Positions 33,681-46,043 are shown, counted from the stretch's first letter. The stretch: 64,000 bases of DNA from Colias croceus (GCF_905220415.1 NC_059543.1:1860001-1924000); one strand, 5' to 3'. The notes: generated by a model from the sequence alone, not told the origin. Made by a program: numbers and translations.

Positions 33681-34027
33681 TGTTCGGTGCAATGACCACC
33701 GAACACCCTAGTCAGCAATACTAGGTATCGCGGGCGGCGTTTAACATAAATTTAAGTCAGTCCACAATCAACAATCCACAAAATAACATATTACCGTCGC
33801 GACGCGTAACATTAACATTAAACATATAACATAATTATAACATTTATTTAACATAATAATTAACATATAATATAATAATTAACAATAACAGTAACAATTA
33901 AGTAACAAGTAAAAGTGTAATAGCAGTGATTTTAGCAATAAATTAATTAGTGCATTTTTAGTTTGATTTTATAACAAATCCCTCCAATACTAGCCACGCA
34001 GCCCACCACTGGGTCTATCGCCCTACA
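33681..34027 (+). repeat. 3' LTR of the BEL/Pao element
   Basis: 347 bp, same sequence as the 5' LTR, followed by the target duplication CAACG. Only a short purine run (GGGAG) precedes it where a polypurine tract is expected. Confidence 0.95.
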
Positions 34028-34391
34028 CAACGAGTCATAGCTTTTAGCGTTTGAAATAGCCACTTCACAAGCTTATTGTGTTCCGTAAAATTAATTGCTA
34101 TAATTTAATAGTCATACAATCTGTATTCATCAACTAAATAATATTTGGAGCGGATACCGCAAAAGTGTCGTATTTTAAACAATACTAGTTTTACGCCCAC
34201 GGATCGCGTAAATGCCATGCAAATATTTATTCCCTATTGTACTATCAGGAAATCTAATAAGTCTGCTTTTGATATTGACTATCTTCGTGCCTATTTTTAT
34301 ACACATTAATTAATAGAATTAAGAATAGACGAGACATACACATGTATATTCATAACTTATTTTTGGAACGTAGTATTAGAACGAAGTTCCT

Positions 34392-34565
34392 TATCGCGCG
34401 TTGCGAAAGCGGGCAAACATTTGTCCTCAATGGACTCCTAAACCACTTAACCGATTATAATGAAATTCGCACACCATCTGCTGTTCGATCCAACTTGAGA
34501 GATAGGATAGTTTAAATCTAAAATCGTTTTAGATAAAGCGGGCGAAGCCGCGGGCGGTAAACTAG
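34392..34565 (+). mobile_element. Helitron, family H, tandem copy 1
   Basis: Body CAATGGACTCCTAAACCACT, hairpin GGGCGAAGCCGCGGGCGG, end TAAACTAG before T. The 5' end is uncertain. Confidence 0.65.
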
Positions 34566-34739
34566 TATAATATATAAATCTCGTGTCACAATGTTTGTCC
34601 TCAATGGACTCCTAAACCACTCAACCGATTATAATAAAATTCGCACACCATGTGCAGTTCGATCCAACTTGAGACATAGGATAGTTTAAATCTCAAATCG
34701 TTTTAGAGAAAGCGGGCGAAGCCGCGGGCGGTAAGCTAG
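34566..34739 (+). mobile_element. Helitron, family H, tandem copy 2
   Basis: The same body and hairpin follow directly after copy 1 and end TAAGCTAG before T. The two copies differ by a modest number of bases and are arranged head to tail. Confidence 0.7.
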
Positions 34740-34943
34740 TTTAGTATAGATTTTCATCGTTTTGCCATACAAATACGTATCACACATGAAAACGTGATAA
34801 TAATGAAAACGTAATACATATTCTGATATTACTCGCTTCAAATATAGCTTCGTAATTTAAATTGCTCTAGTTATTTATAATATTGTTTGCAAATATGTAA
34901 TTATGTTACTTTTTATATATTTTAAGTATGTTTTTATAATAAA

Positions 34944-35155
34944 CTATATTTCCTCCCGCGGCTTCGCTCGCGTTTTCAAAGGAAAACCCGCATAGTTCCC
35001 GTTCCCGTGGGATTTCCGGGATAAACCTTAGCCTATGTGCTAATCCAAGTTACCCTCTATATGTGTGCTAAATTTCATAGATCAGTTCAGTAGAATTTGC
35101 GTGAAAGAGTAACAAACACACACACACACACACAACTTTCGTATCTTCTATTAGA
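34944..35155 (-). mobile_element. Helitron, family C, with CA microsatellite
   Basis: Starts CTATATTTCCTCCCGCGGC (CTAG eroded), then the body TTCCCGTTCCCGTGGGATTT. The 5'-terminal part carries an (AC)n run at 35,116-35,134. Confidence 0.65.
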
Positions 35156-35965
35156 ATATGTTTTCTTTCGTATTTTATTTTGGCAGCACAAAAAAGTGCT
35201 TAAATGGATAATAGAATAAATATAACGTAGTACCTATAAAATTAAGGTTGAATACTATTGCAGTAATAACCGTACCCGGCTAATTACTGCCTTTGTACCA
35301 GCATTTATATAATAATTACCTAAAGCTACATTTGAAGTAGCAATTATGACGGGACAAAAGGTCAACGCTCTATAAAATATAATTCAACTCAAATACATAT
35401 TAATGTCTCTTATGTATATGTTTTTTTTTTATATTTGACATATTGTTTATTATTGCTTCTCTGTATAATCTGTAACTGATTAAAAAGTGAATCTTAGTAC
35501 AATAAGCTTTACTCTAATCCAAACATTTATTATTCAATTAGACTTCTTCTAGAAGCACTTTTGTCATTACATATTTTTAACATTTACCACCGATTCGAAA
35601 GAACCAAAAATTTCATAAAATAAAATAAAATATTAATTACAACATAAATTACATACCTTTCTGTTAAATTATTTCTGCAAAATATTACATGATGAGAATT
35701 TATTCACAACAGAAATATCTAGTTCAAAGATAAATTGGAAAACTGGTTAAAAGTTTAAAACAAATTAAAAACATACATCGTATATCTATACATACTGCAC
35801 AAATCGTTGGGTAAATATATTTATATAAACTGATAAAAAAAGAAATAATGACAGAACGCTTCGTTTTTGCCGCCAAAATCATCCCAATTTTTTGTTACTT
35901 CCAACAAATTCATAATAAATGTTTGAGCATGAAATTGAAATAACATTTCCAGTGCCAAGAATTTA
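35156..35965. other. Mostly featureless; LINE tail fragment at about 35,515-35,600
   Basis: Around 35,515-35,600 the words CAATTAGACTTCTTCTAGAA and ACATTTACCACCGATTCG match the 3' UTR of the LINE at 3.7 kb. Nothing else is supported. Confidence 0.55.
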
Positions 35966-36157
35966 TCCTACTAATATTATAAATGCGAAAGTTTGTATGG
36001 ATGTATGGATGTATGGATGTATGGATGTTTGTTACTCTTTCACGTAAAAACTACTGAACCGATTACAATGAAATTTAGCACACATATAGAGGGTAACTTG
36101 GATTAACACATAGGGGGGACGGGAACGACGGGAACCGCGAAGCCGCGGATGGAAAGC
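35966..36157 (+). mobile_element. Helitron, family C, with (ATGGATGT)n near the 5' end
   Basis: Starts TCCTACTAATATTATAAATG after A, carries several GGATGTAT repeats, and ends in a shortened hairpin with GGAAAGCCTT instead of CTAG. Confidence 0.65.
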
Positions 36158-36354
36158 CTTCTTTTAATTTGAGTGATCGAGAAAAACAACAAAATTATAA
36201 TAATTTTCACAGGTATGCTGTATTGTGGTAAGTTTTACCACAGTTTTACGTTTAACACAACTCTAATGAAATAGCTGTTTCCCTCAAAACTAAACTGATG
36301 TTATATCTATCTGGATAGTTATATGAGTGTTGATAGTTGATAAAACTCATTATA

Positions 36355-37811
36355 CAGGGTGTAATCGTTAAGTGTGCACAGGCGATTATTCCGTAACTAT
36401 TACAGATATCAAAAAACTTTAAACTGATATCGAAAGTATTTAACCTAATGAGTAAAATGGCCATAATAAATTTTTAAAAATAAAACAATAAATATCTAAA
36501 AAATTAACTTGAAACCCTCCCATACATTTAGTATGAGATACGAATATCCCATGTACATGGGTTGATCCAAAAGTAATGATAATCAATATTAAACAAGGTC
36601 ATTACAGTTATAATAATTATGTAGTTCTCTAGATAGTCTTCTAACTAGAAAATATACTTCAATATTTTTTTTCCTAAACTTAAAAAAAAAAACTTTGACT
36701 TCATCCACAAAAACCCCTCCACACGGCCATCACTTCGCTGTCGTCTTAAAATAATTTATTGCTAAGAAAGTGTTTCTTGTGCCGAGGAAAGAGATAAAAG
36801 TAAATAGGAGCTAGATCTAAAAATAGGGTAGGTGTTCAAGCATTTGGAATGCCGATTTTTGAGTGGCAGCCATCGCAACTGACGCTTTGTGATCTGGTGC
36901 GTTGCTTGATGAAACAGCGTTCAGGTCCGCAGTTTGCCATGTCTCTCTTCCTTACTAACCTACCGCAATCTTTTAATTTGGTCTGTTTAGTAAGAGCCCA
37001 ATAAAGTGGCTACCTTTTTAAAATATTCCACCATAATTATTCCTTCAGCGTCCCAAAAAACTACCGCTTTAATCTAACCTACTGACTTTCACTTTGAATT
37101 TCTTCATCGTCACTTTGGAAGCTCGCATCCAGGACATTGATTGTTTTTTGGTTTCAGCATAAACATGGTGAACTCGGGTAACGTCCATGATCACAAAACG
37201 TGACAAAAAATTATCCTGATATCATTAAAAATTTAGAAATTTACCCTCTACATGTCGAATCGTTGTTTCTTCTTTTCGTCGGGAAACATTCTGGCACGCA
37301 CCGTTCACATTCAAATTAATGTAAATAATTGGAAACGTGGCCTGTTGATATGATTTTTTTGTGATTACTTAGTGAATACATGAGCAAGCAAAAAACATTT
37401 ATTTTATATTTTTATGTGCACAGGAAATATCCAATTATCATTACTTTTGGATCAACCTAGTACATTTAATATGAAAGATTTTAGCTTTTTCTTTCTTTTT
37501 TTGGTTTTCTGCTTTAATTACTTCGCAAATTTGAAGGGAAGTTCATTTAGAAACTGTAAATAGAGCTCCTTATTGTATTTCACAATGAGGACATTACTTC
37601 GAAAATCTGCTATGAATACAAAATGTAGGGGAAATAAAATGTATGGGAGCGTTTAATGTAACATTTTTGGATATTTCACGTTTTATTTTTAAAAATTTAT
37701 TATGGCCATTTTACTCATTAGATTAAGTACTTTCGATATCAGTTTAAATTTTTTTGGTATCTGCAATAGTTACGGAATAATCGCTTGTGCACACTTAACG
37801 ATTACACCCTG
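36355..37811. mobile_element. Long-TIR DNA element, TA target duplication, host of a nested element
   Basis: The ends CAGGGTGTAATCGTTAAGTG and their complement are flanked by TA. The inverted arms extend about 170-180 bp (to about 36,530 and from about 37,630), with moderate divergence. No transposase frame is visible in the arms. The middle is occupied by a second TIR element. Confidence 0.75.
36552..37462. mobile_element. Nested mariner-like element (degenerate)
   Basis: GGTTGATCCAAAAGTAATGA near 36,559 and its complement near 37,440 form terminal repeats, with TA at both sides. The length (about 0.9 kb) and ends suit a mariner-like element. The interior has no intact frame, so the family assignment is tentative. 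Confidence 0.55.
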
Positions 37812-37830
37812 TATCTAAGCCTGTATAATA

Positions 37831-38013
37831 CTAGCTGCTCCAAGCGGTTTCACCCCCGTGGCTCCGCTCCTGTTGGTCGTATCGTGATGATATATCCCTT
37901 CCTCGGTAAATGAGTTATCTAACACCGAAAGAATTTTTCAAATCGGACCACTACTTCCCGAGATTAGCGCGTTCAAACAAACAAACTCTTCAGCTTTATA
38001 ATATTAGTATAGA
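37831..38013 (-). mobile_element. Helitron, family D
   Basis: CTAGCTGCTCCAAGCGGTTT at the left, body GAGATTAGCGCGTTCAAAC, right end TTAGTATAGA before T. Confidence 0.75.
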
Positions 38014-38081
38014 TTATATGAATAATAAATAAATAAATAAATAAATAAATGAAGGTCAGATCATCATCATTTATAAATGAA

Positions 38082-38219
38082 CTAGATTTCCGCCCGCGGC
38101 TTCGCCCGCGTTTTTACAGAATTATTCGTGAAACACATAGTCCCCTCTCTTCCTCGCTAACTGGCTCAAAAATCTGGATTATCTCCAAACTGAAAAGCTC
38201 TTCACTTTTATAATATAGA
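38082..38219 (-). mobile_element. Short Helitron with family C end and a different body
   Basis: CTAGATTTCCGCCCGCGGCT at the left, a body unlike the other families (CCTCTCTTCCTCGCTAACTG), right end TATAATATAGA before T. Confidence 0.6.
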
Positions 38220-38299
38220 TGTCAAAACCTAAAACATAATAACACAATATACAGTATATACGTAGTATATAACTGTGATACAATAATAATTATTAATAA

Positions 38300-38475
38300 C
38301 TAGTGGTCCGACCCGGCTTCGCCCGTGGTACATATTTCGCAATGAAAGATAGCCTATGTCCTTTCTCGGGTATCAAAATATCTCCATACCAAATTTCATG
38401 CAAATTGGATCAGTAGTTTAGGCGTGATTGAGTAACAGACAGACAGATAGAGTTACTTTCGCATTTATATTAGTA
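38300..38475 (-). mobile_element. Helitron, family E end with B body, abutting another copy
   Basis: CTAGTGGTCCGACCCGGCTT, body TGCAAATTGGATCAGTAG. Its 5' end (TTATATTAGTA) runs straight into the next Helitron, which seems to have inserted at that end. Confidence 0.7.
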
Positions 38476-38697
38476 CTAGCTTTCCACCCGCGGCATCGCC
38501 CGCGCAGTCAAAGAAAAACCCGCATAGTTCCCGTTCCCGTGGGATTTCCGGGATAAAACCTATCCTATGTCCTTTCTCGGGTATCAAAATATCTCTATAC
38601 CAAATTTCATGCAAATTGGTTCAGTAGTTAAGGCGTGATTGAGTAACAGACAGACAGACAGACAGAGTTACTTTCGCATTTATAATATTAGTATGGA
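38476..38697 (-). mobile_element. Helitron, family B
   Basis: CTAGCTTTCCACCCGCGGC at the left, TTCCCGTTCCCGTGGGATTT, (CAGA)n, right end TTAGTATGGA before T. Confidence 0.75.
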
Positions 38698-39426
38698 TGG
38701 ATATCAATATTCCACTCACTGACACACACGCACACACATCACATCCATCCTTCCATCCATTAGTCGAATTGCTAAGTTTCAAAACTTCCAGGATCAAATT
38801 AAGTTAAAACGAAACTTAACTACTATTAAGTATTCTGTGCCGAAACTAAAATAAAATCCATTTATTTACTGAAAAAATGGGGAGGTCTTAGTAGAGAGTG
38901 TTATTTATATAAAATCCTAATAAAATTGGACTAAATTTGTAAGTCTATTTAGTATTAACTCTAATAAAAACTTGAACATACTTATTACTTAGCCTGTTTC
39001 AGAATATCTCGTTAAAACAAGTATATAATATTAATAGCTACGCCGTAGTCCGCGTAGCATTCTCGTAGACACTCAGCTTTCGTAGCGAATAGCTATCGCA
39101 AAATATTATAATACATTATTATAATAATAATTATAGTATGAACTTTAATTTAATATGTTTTGTCAATACATTTTATAAATACATTTTTTTTTCTATTTTG
39201 TACAGTTTGTTAAAAATTGTATTGTACCTTACATAAACATGTTTTTAGCAACATAATAAAATCTGGATACTTTTGGATGGGATTAAAAATAAATATAGGA
39301 TTTGTTAACTACTAATAGGTATCGCTAAAAACAGTATTGAAAGCGTACAAAGTATTCCCGGATTCCGCGGTGATTCCCGGATTATCTTTTGTCCTGTACA
39401 TTGAAATGCTTTTACAGTGTTTTTAA
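38698..39426. other. No gene recognised
   Basis: AT-rich intergenic sequence. Confidence 0.5.
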
Positions 39427-39545
39427 TCTATACATATAATAAATCTGTAGAAGGGTCAATTCTGTACATTGAAAATATTGAAAAAATAACTAGCAGGGGG
39501 TGTTACTGGATCGATACCAAACCCAAATATGTGATTAAAAAAATT

Positions 39546-39578
<33 letters not shown>

Positions 39579-39903
39579 ATGTGAAGACATCACGTGAAAA
39601 CTACCGGTTCGATTTCGATGAAACTTGGTATAATTATACCTTATTATCCTGGGCGTAAAAATAGGATACTTTTTATCCTGGAAAATACGTAGAAAAAAAA
39701 ATAATCTCAATTTTTCAGTTATCCATAGACGTTGTTCTGTAGTAGGTACCGCGAACACACGTTGCGTATTATTATAGACCTAGCCGTATTTGGGTCCAAT
39801 AGATATTTATAAGATGTCATTGTCCGAGGTACTCAAAATGGATAAACAAACCATCCACGCAAAGACCGACATCCGCGCGGACGGAGTCGCGGGCGGAAGC
39901 TAG
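39427..39903 (+). mobile_element. Helitron, family A, copy 2
   Basis: Starts TCTATACATATAATAAATC after A, has a shorter (GTCT)n run at 39,547-39,577, and ends GGCGGAAGCTAG before T. Confidence 0.8.
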
Positions 39904-41371
39904 TTCTAAATAATGTGCTTATGGGCCCTTAGTAGGTGAACACGGCAGAATGGACTGTTTTCTGTGAGCTATAATTGAAAATATTGAAGGTTTTTCGCAC
40001 TGGAATTTCTAATATGTATTACAGAACGTATGTGTGATGGGATGACTGTTTCCAAAACACGATTGGAAAAATTTTGCTCGATAAAAAAATCCTGAAGTTA
40101 CCTCTAAAATATCATAAAAATGCTCATTACAACCGTTTTTTACGATAATAATTCGTATAAAATCACAAATACATAGGTATTTACCTTGTCGATTTCGTGA
40201 CTGTTTTAGATTTAGAAAATACTAAATATTTTCATTCACTTTTTGATAAAAATGTGAATGGCGTTTATGATTTTTAGTTTCGAGCACGTTGATTCCATAC
40301 TAAACGCGGACCCCCTCACCGCTTACCTCAGGCCCGAATATCTGAATTTTCGCTGACCGCCTAACCCCCCTTAACGAAACATATAGTGTATCGGAAAGGA
40401 TTATAAAGCGTGAGAGAATTAACTGATAAAATTAAAATCGGTAACATAAGGGGTGTAAATACACATAAAATTATAATACTTACGATTGATTTTTCTTAAA
40501 CAAATATTTTTACAAGTGTTTTGGGTATTAGAATTGAAATCAAGTAAATGCGAAAGAAGCATCATTTGGATTGATGTGTGTTATTCTTACACACAAAACG
40601 GTTGATTGGATTTGGATGTTTAGTTTAAAGTTTGTGGTCACGTTATGAATTTGTTATGAATATGTTTCATTTGTAATTTTGTTAATATTCAAATACTAAA
40701 CAAATCATTTGTTTATTTTTATCATAAAAACTAACCACGTCTTGAAACATATTACCAACTTATAATGCTTGATGCCCAACGTTTGCATATCATGCAACAT
40801 GACGTCATAGAAAAACAAATAGTCTTATGTCTGTCCAATAAAAAATAAGTAAAAAGAAATAGTTGAAACGCCCCGTATACAAATGACAAATGGAAAAACC
40901 TATGTTCATTTCAATGAATAAAGAAACAGACAAAATGGAATTTGTAGGTACAGAATGACATCATTTTGATTCCAGAAAGAGATTACCTACGAATCATGCG
41001 AATAAATGTTAAAGGTGATTTATAAACAAAATAGGAATATTAACAGTTGGATATTTTGTTATTTTTTTTATACACCTAAATGTAAGTATTTGAGGGTATT
41101 TTTTTTCGAAATATCAATGGTAGAGCCATAGAGCCCCAGAAAAGATAACATTATAGACTGACATTTCAATAATTTTATTGCAAAATTGTACGACATTTAG
41201 ATTATATTGGATTCAGCACTTGAAGTGGCAAAAAAATGAAAATATGAAGTATATTTTGGACCGAGAACTTAGATAAACTTTATGCTTTTACATTGTCATA
41301 TTATTTTTATCGTACAATTGTGTTCCTATTGTTGTACTATATTGTCTACTACTAATACAATTTATAAGAAA
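39904..41371. other. No gene recognised
   Basis: Intergenic AT-rich sequence; no coding pattern and no repeat boundary could be fixed. Confidence 0.5.
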
Positions 41372-41578
41372 CTAGCTTTCCGCCCGCCGCTTCGCCCGCG
41401 TTTTCAAAGAAAAACCCGTTCCCGTAAGATTTCCGGGATAAAACCTATCCTATGTCCTTTCTCGGGTATCAAAATATCTCTATACCAAATTTCATGCAAA
41501 TTGGTTCAGTAGTTAAGGCGTGATTGAGTAACAGACAGACAGACAGAGTTACTTTCGCATTTATAATATTAGTATGGA
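41372..41578 (-). mobile_element. Helitron, family B
   Basis: CTAGCTTTCCGCCCGCCGC at the left, body CTCGGGTATCAAAATATC, right end TTAGTATGGA before T. Confidence 0.75.
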
Positions 41579-42248
41579 TACATTGTATTATAAGATTTCA
41601 ATCAAAGAGTCAGGTTATAACTTTATACTAGAATAATTTAGTTTATTTAATTTTCTGTAAATAATTATGACCGAGATGTCCCGTTTTTCATTTATACATG
41701 TAAATCATAGAAATCCTACACGCGGTATTTTTAATTTTATTTTATAGAGGAGCTATGGCACCAGCATTGTTAGCATATGTTTGTTTTTTTTATTTATGAC
41801 GTCAGATTTTCTAGGAATTATTGGTGATTCGGAACATTTTGGGATTTTTTAGAACGAAACGTCTTTTTCGCTTAAAATGATGGTGATTTTTTCGATGTGC
41901 GTTTATACACATATTATTAACGTAATATAATAGTTTACATAGACTTAATATTTATGTTATTTGATACTTATTAGAATTGTGTGAATTTTTTATAGAAATT
42001 ACTTTAACTTAAACAAATTACATTTAATCAATTCAGTATTTTTAATTAAACTTACTCTGTATGTCGCAGGCAAATTGCATAATTTCATCGTTTACAAACA
42101 CACATTTTGTGATATGCTGCGAATTTTTAATTTTGCCTTTGTTCTCTTTATAATTTAACGTTGTTTTTTCTCTTCTCGCTGTAGAGTATACAATTAAAAT
42201 TGTCAGATTGTGTAATTTATATTTTCATGTTGTGAATACCTATATTGT
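41579..42248. other. No gene recognised
   Basis: AT-rich intergenic sequence. Confidence 0.5.
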
Positions 42249-42506
42249 TTTTTAACCGACTTCAAAAAAAGGAGGAGGTTATCAATTCGGCCGGTATGTT
42301 TTTTTATGTATGTACACCGATTACTCCGAGGTTTCTAAACCGATTTACGTGATTCTTTTTTTGTTCGATGCGGGATGATGTCGAATTGGTCCCATAAAAA
42401 TTTTATTTGGCCAAGTAGTTTTTATTTTATGAGCATTTTTGTCTGTAGGTACCTATTGTAAATTTTGCAAGTGCAAGTTTGAAGTCGGTTGTTTTTAACG
42501 CAGTTA
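42249..42506 (+). mobile_element. MITE with ACCGACTTCAAA ends, copy 4
   Basis: Full-length copy from TTTTTTAACCGACTTCAAA to GGTTGTTTTTAACGCAG. Confidence 0.7.
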
Positions 42507-43073
42507 TCAATTGTTACATTTAGAAGAATATGTAATATAGTCTGTAATTAATAATTAATGAAACAATGTAATTAAACGTTGGTATTTCTAATAAATAAAT
42601 AAATAAATTTAATTTATAACAAACTGTGCCGGCTACAATCCTATAGACTATAGAGCCTCGTCCTTTTTCTTTATAGTTAAAATTGTTTGTAATATTTATA
42701 AATATAATATTTTTAGGCTTATTTCTATGCATCATAATATTACATTACACGTGAAGTAATTGTATACAAACTTAAATACTGAAATCGGATAGTACTTCAC
42801 TAACTTTTAAAAACTCAAAAGTATCAGAATGCACATCATTGAGGATGTCGTGAACACAAAGAAATTTGTAAACAATGGACGGACGGACTGTCTGTTTTAA
42901 CGATGAGTTGATGAGCTTACTCCAGTTTAATATCAAATATCGTAAAGGAACAAGCATGTACGGAAATATCAACTGACCTGGTAAATTAATAAGAATATAA
43001 ACACATAATTTTAATAATAACATCGTTTTAAGGTAACAAGATACTAATAATAATTATATGGATATTGCAATTA
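42507..43073. other. No gene recognised
   Basis: AT-rich sequence with a short (AAAT)n run near 42,593. The open frames here look random. Confidence 0.5.
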
Positions 43074-43272
43074 TCTATACTAATATTATAAAGCTGAAGA
43101 GTTTGTATGTTTGTTTGTTTGAACGCACTAATCTCGGGAACTACTGGTCCGATTTGAAAAATTCTTTCGGTGTTAGATAGCCCATTTATCGAGGAAGGTT
43201 ATAGGTTATATTGCATCACGCTACGGGTAACAGGAGTGGAGCTACGGGAGTGAAACCGCGCGGAGCAGCTAG
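43074..43272 (+). mobile_element. Helitron, family D, full-length
   Basis: Starts TCTATACTAATATTATAAAG, with GTTTGTTTG repeats, and ends GCGCGGAGCAGCTAG before T. Confidence 0.75.
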
Positions 43273-43318
43273 TCTGAAATAATAAGGAAAATAGCCAACT
43301 GCGCTAAAAATTATGCTT

Positions 43319-43466
43319 ATCTATATCTATAGGTACTAATATTATAAAGCTGTAGAGTTTGTTTGTTTGTTTGAACGCGCTAATCTCAGGAACTACTGGT
43401 CCAATTAGAAAAAATCTTTCGGTATTAGATAGCCCATTTATAGAGCCAGAGGGAGGCTATAATAGG
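43319..43466 (+). mobile_element. Helitron, family D, cut at its 3' side
   Basis: Body words TTTGTTTGAACGCGCTAATC and AGATAGCCCATTTAT are present. The copy breaks off at GGCTATACAGGGTGTCCCAC, where another, unresolved repeat seems to begin. Confidence 0.6.
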
Positions 43467-43781
43467 CTATACAGGGTGTCCCACTATCGGTATACTAAGA
43501 CGTAAAAAATACTTAAACAACTAAATTACGTCAAAATTTTTTTGCCAAATTTTTCCTTAACCCATTGAGCCCCAAGCTGCCCAAGCGGCCCGATCGGTCC
43601 ACGACACAATAGGCTATCAAATTTCTAAATTCGTCAGAAATCCCTGACATTCCACGAGCTACAAATTACACAGAGTACTTTGTACTTAAACTTCATAGTC
43701 AATTAAGGTGAATAGATTAACTAACTCCATATACATGGTTTACACGTGTTTTAGTACCGGTGTTTCTTGTAAATTGTACCT

Positions 43782-44056
43782 TAGGCTGCGTTTCCACCAG
43801 AGATGTTGGAGGATGCGTTGTGAAAAATGTACAGAATTAAAGTAAAATGTAAAGGCTGTGTTTATAAAGAACCGCTTCATTTACCACGCCTCGCTCAGCA
43901 CAGCTCGTGGAATCCGTTCAGCGGTGATAGGTTTTTGCGCATACAATACAAGCGAGAGATAAGTGCGATGTGTCCATTTTCACAGCACAGCTAGACATCC
44001 TCGCTCGACATAATATTTTATATTTCCCTCGCACACCTCTGGTGGAAAGCACCCTA
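43782..44056. mobile_element. MITE with GGCTGCGTTTCCACCAGAG ends
   Basis: TTAGGCTGCGTTTCCACCAG at the left is mirrored by CTCTGGTGGAAAGCACCCTA at the right. About 275 bp, non-coding. Confidence 0.65.
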
Positions 44057-44452
44057 AAGTAGTGGCGCTGCAGGTAAAGGAATTTCTCTAAAGGAATCTT
44101 ATTAAAGCGAGTTCTGCTGTAAAGATGATAGACTACAGAGGAAAACATTTTTAATTATGTTAATGTTTTTGGTATTTTATAAAGCAGCTTACTGCTAGGT
44201 AATAAATAAGAGTTAAATGTTGGTGTTATGTAGCTGTAGTTCTAATATTTGCATCGATATAGGTACAAGAAACTTCACTATTTAAAAACATAATAATAAC
44301 TCCATTGGTAGGTATCTCACACGCAAAAATGACATACACAGTTGTCTCTTACCTTGACATGATTTATAGCCTGCTTGCTGTTAATAAAAACATTCTTGTA
44401 GACATAGTGTTATCTTGATCCCTAGGGAATACGGCACTTTTATCCCTACTTA
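44057..44452. other. No gene recognised
   Basis: AT-rich intergenic sequence. Confidence 0.5.
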
Positions 44453-44914
44453 TCTATACATATAATAAATCTGTAGAAGGGTCAATTCTGTACATTGAAA
44501 ATATTGAAAAAATAAATAGCAGGGGGTGTTACTGGATCGATACCAAACCCAAATATGTGATTAAAAAAATTTTTGTCTGTCTGTCTGTCTGTATGTGAAG
44601 ACTTCACGTGAAAACTATCGGTTCGATTTCGATGAAACTTGGTATAATTATACTTTATTATCCTGGGCGTAAAATAGGATACTTTTTATCCTGGAAAAAT
44701 ACGTAGAAAAAAAATTAATCTTAATTTTTCAGTTTTATCCATAGACTTTGTTCTGTAGAACCGCGAACACACGTTGCGTATTATTAAAGGCCTAGCCGTA
44801 TTTGGGTCCAATCAAGGGTCCAATTTATAAGATGTCATTGTCAGAGTACCTCAAAATGGAGAAATAAACGCGCAGACCGACATCCGCGCGGACGGAGTCG
44901 GGGGCGGAAGCGAG
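44453..44914 (+). mobile_element. Helitron, family A, copy 3
   Basis: Starts TCTATACATATAATAAATC after A, has a very short (GTCT)n run, and ends GGCGGAAGCGAG, with one change from CTAG. Confidence 0.75.
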
Positions 44915-45194
44915 TAAACCATAAATATATATGTACATATATATGTTAACGGAAATCTTTATAATCCGTAAAACGTATGAAATATTATTAATTTTGCACT
45001 TTGCCTAGGTATTCTATACAATACCGAATATGCAACCGTTTATTTATGTAAAGAAGTGAGGGCCGGCCGTTTCCAATCTATGGGGCATCTAGTATACAAT
45101 ATGTTTTCTGCTTATTTTCATAGACTAGTAGGCTATTAATTTTCTGTAATAATGTCTGTAATTGAAATAGATACTTACTTATTATATAAATAAA

Positions 45195-45363
45195 CTAGCG
45201 GTCCGCCCCGGCTTCGCCCGTGGTACATATTAACGTTTTCTCTACATAAGAACCATCCTCGTACTTCAAGGAATATAATAAAAAAAGAATTATCGAAATC
45301 GGTTCAGCCGTTCTCGAGTTATGGAATTACAACGAAAAGTGGCATTGATTTTTATATATTAGA
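45195..45363 (-). mobile_element. Helitron, family E
   Basis: CTAGCGGTCCGCCCCGGCTT at the left, body ACCATCCTCGTACTTCAAGG, right end TATATTAGA before T. Confidence 0.75.
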
Positions 45364-45645
45364 TAAGTAAATAAATTATCTAAACTTATTATATCCCCAT
45401 ACGTCAACAACATACTTATGTTAAGACCTTTTGTAGAGCAAAAATACCTACAGACCGCATTATTCGAAACTATAATAAATAGAAATAAGCTCCTCCAATT
45501 GCATTAATATTATGGAATCGTAATATTAAATGTACAATTGATATTAAGCAGCTTTCGATCTTCCAAAAATAGTTGAATAATATACTTGAAACAATTAATT
45601 TAATATTATAATTTCTATCAAAATATCAAAGGTAATTTAGTTATA

Positions 45646-46043
45646 CAGGGTTACTTGTAAAACACCGGCAACCTCGCAGGACAAGATAGCTAACATCATA
45701 AGCAACAACATTTGTTCTACGACTTTTGATAATTTGTTAGATTTTATTTTCATACAAAAATAAAATATATTCATTTAATTTTCCGTTTGAATATTATAAA
45801 CTCTACGCCTCCCAAAAATTACGTAAACACGAAGCGAACGAGAGGGGGAAGAGGGTGTCGCGTCGTCCATCCGATAATGAATAGAACATAGACTTACAAA
45901 TGCTAGGAGAGTACAATAAAAGTTTCAAAAATCATTTAAAAATAATTTATTGCGTTATGCCAAAAGTCGTAGAACAAATGTTGTTAGTTATGATGTTAGC
46001 TATCTTGTCCTGCGAGGTTGCTGGTGTTTTACAAGTAACCCTG
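45646..46043. mobile_element. 398-bp MITE, TA target duplication, ~100-bp TIRs
   Basis: CAGGGTTACTTGTAAAACAC at the left is mirrored at the right, with TA on each side. The inverted arms continue through the words GCAACCTCGCAGGACAAGAT and ACATTTGTTCTACGACTTTT. No transposase is present. It is probably mobilised by a Tc1/mariner-type enzyme, judging from the TA site. Confidence 0.75.

Larger units (their letters stand above)
26510..34027 (+). mobile_element. BEL/Pao LTR retrotransposon, young insertion
   Basis: A 7518-bp element bounded by two 347-bp LTRs that start TG and end CA and that I read as identical, flanked by the 5-bp duplication CAACG (26505-26509 and 34028-34032). The internal order is gag, aspartic protease, RT, RNase H, integrase, then an envelope-like frame, with the protein motifs of the BEL/Pao clade. 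LTR identity implies very recent insertion. Two defects stand out: a -1 frame shift within gag and a stop inside the envelope-like frame. Confidence 0.95.

Noticed and set aside
43467..43640. Separate transposon beginning CAGGGTGTCCCAC
   Set aside because: A start is visible, but no matching end or target duplication could be found.
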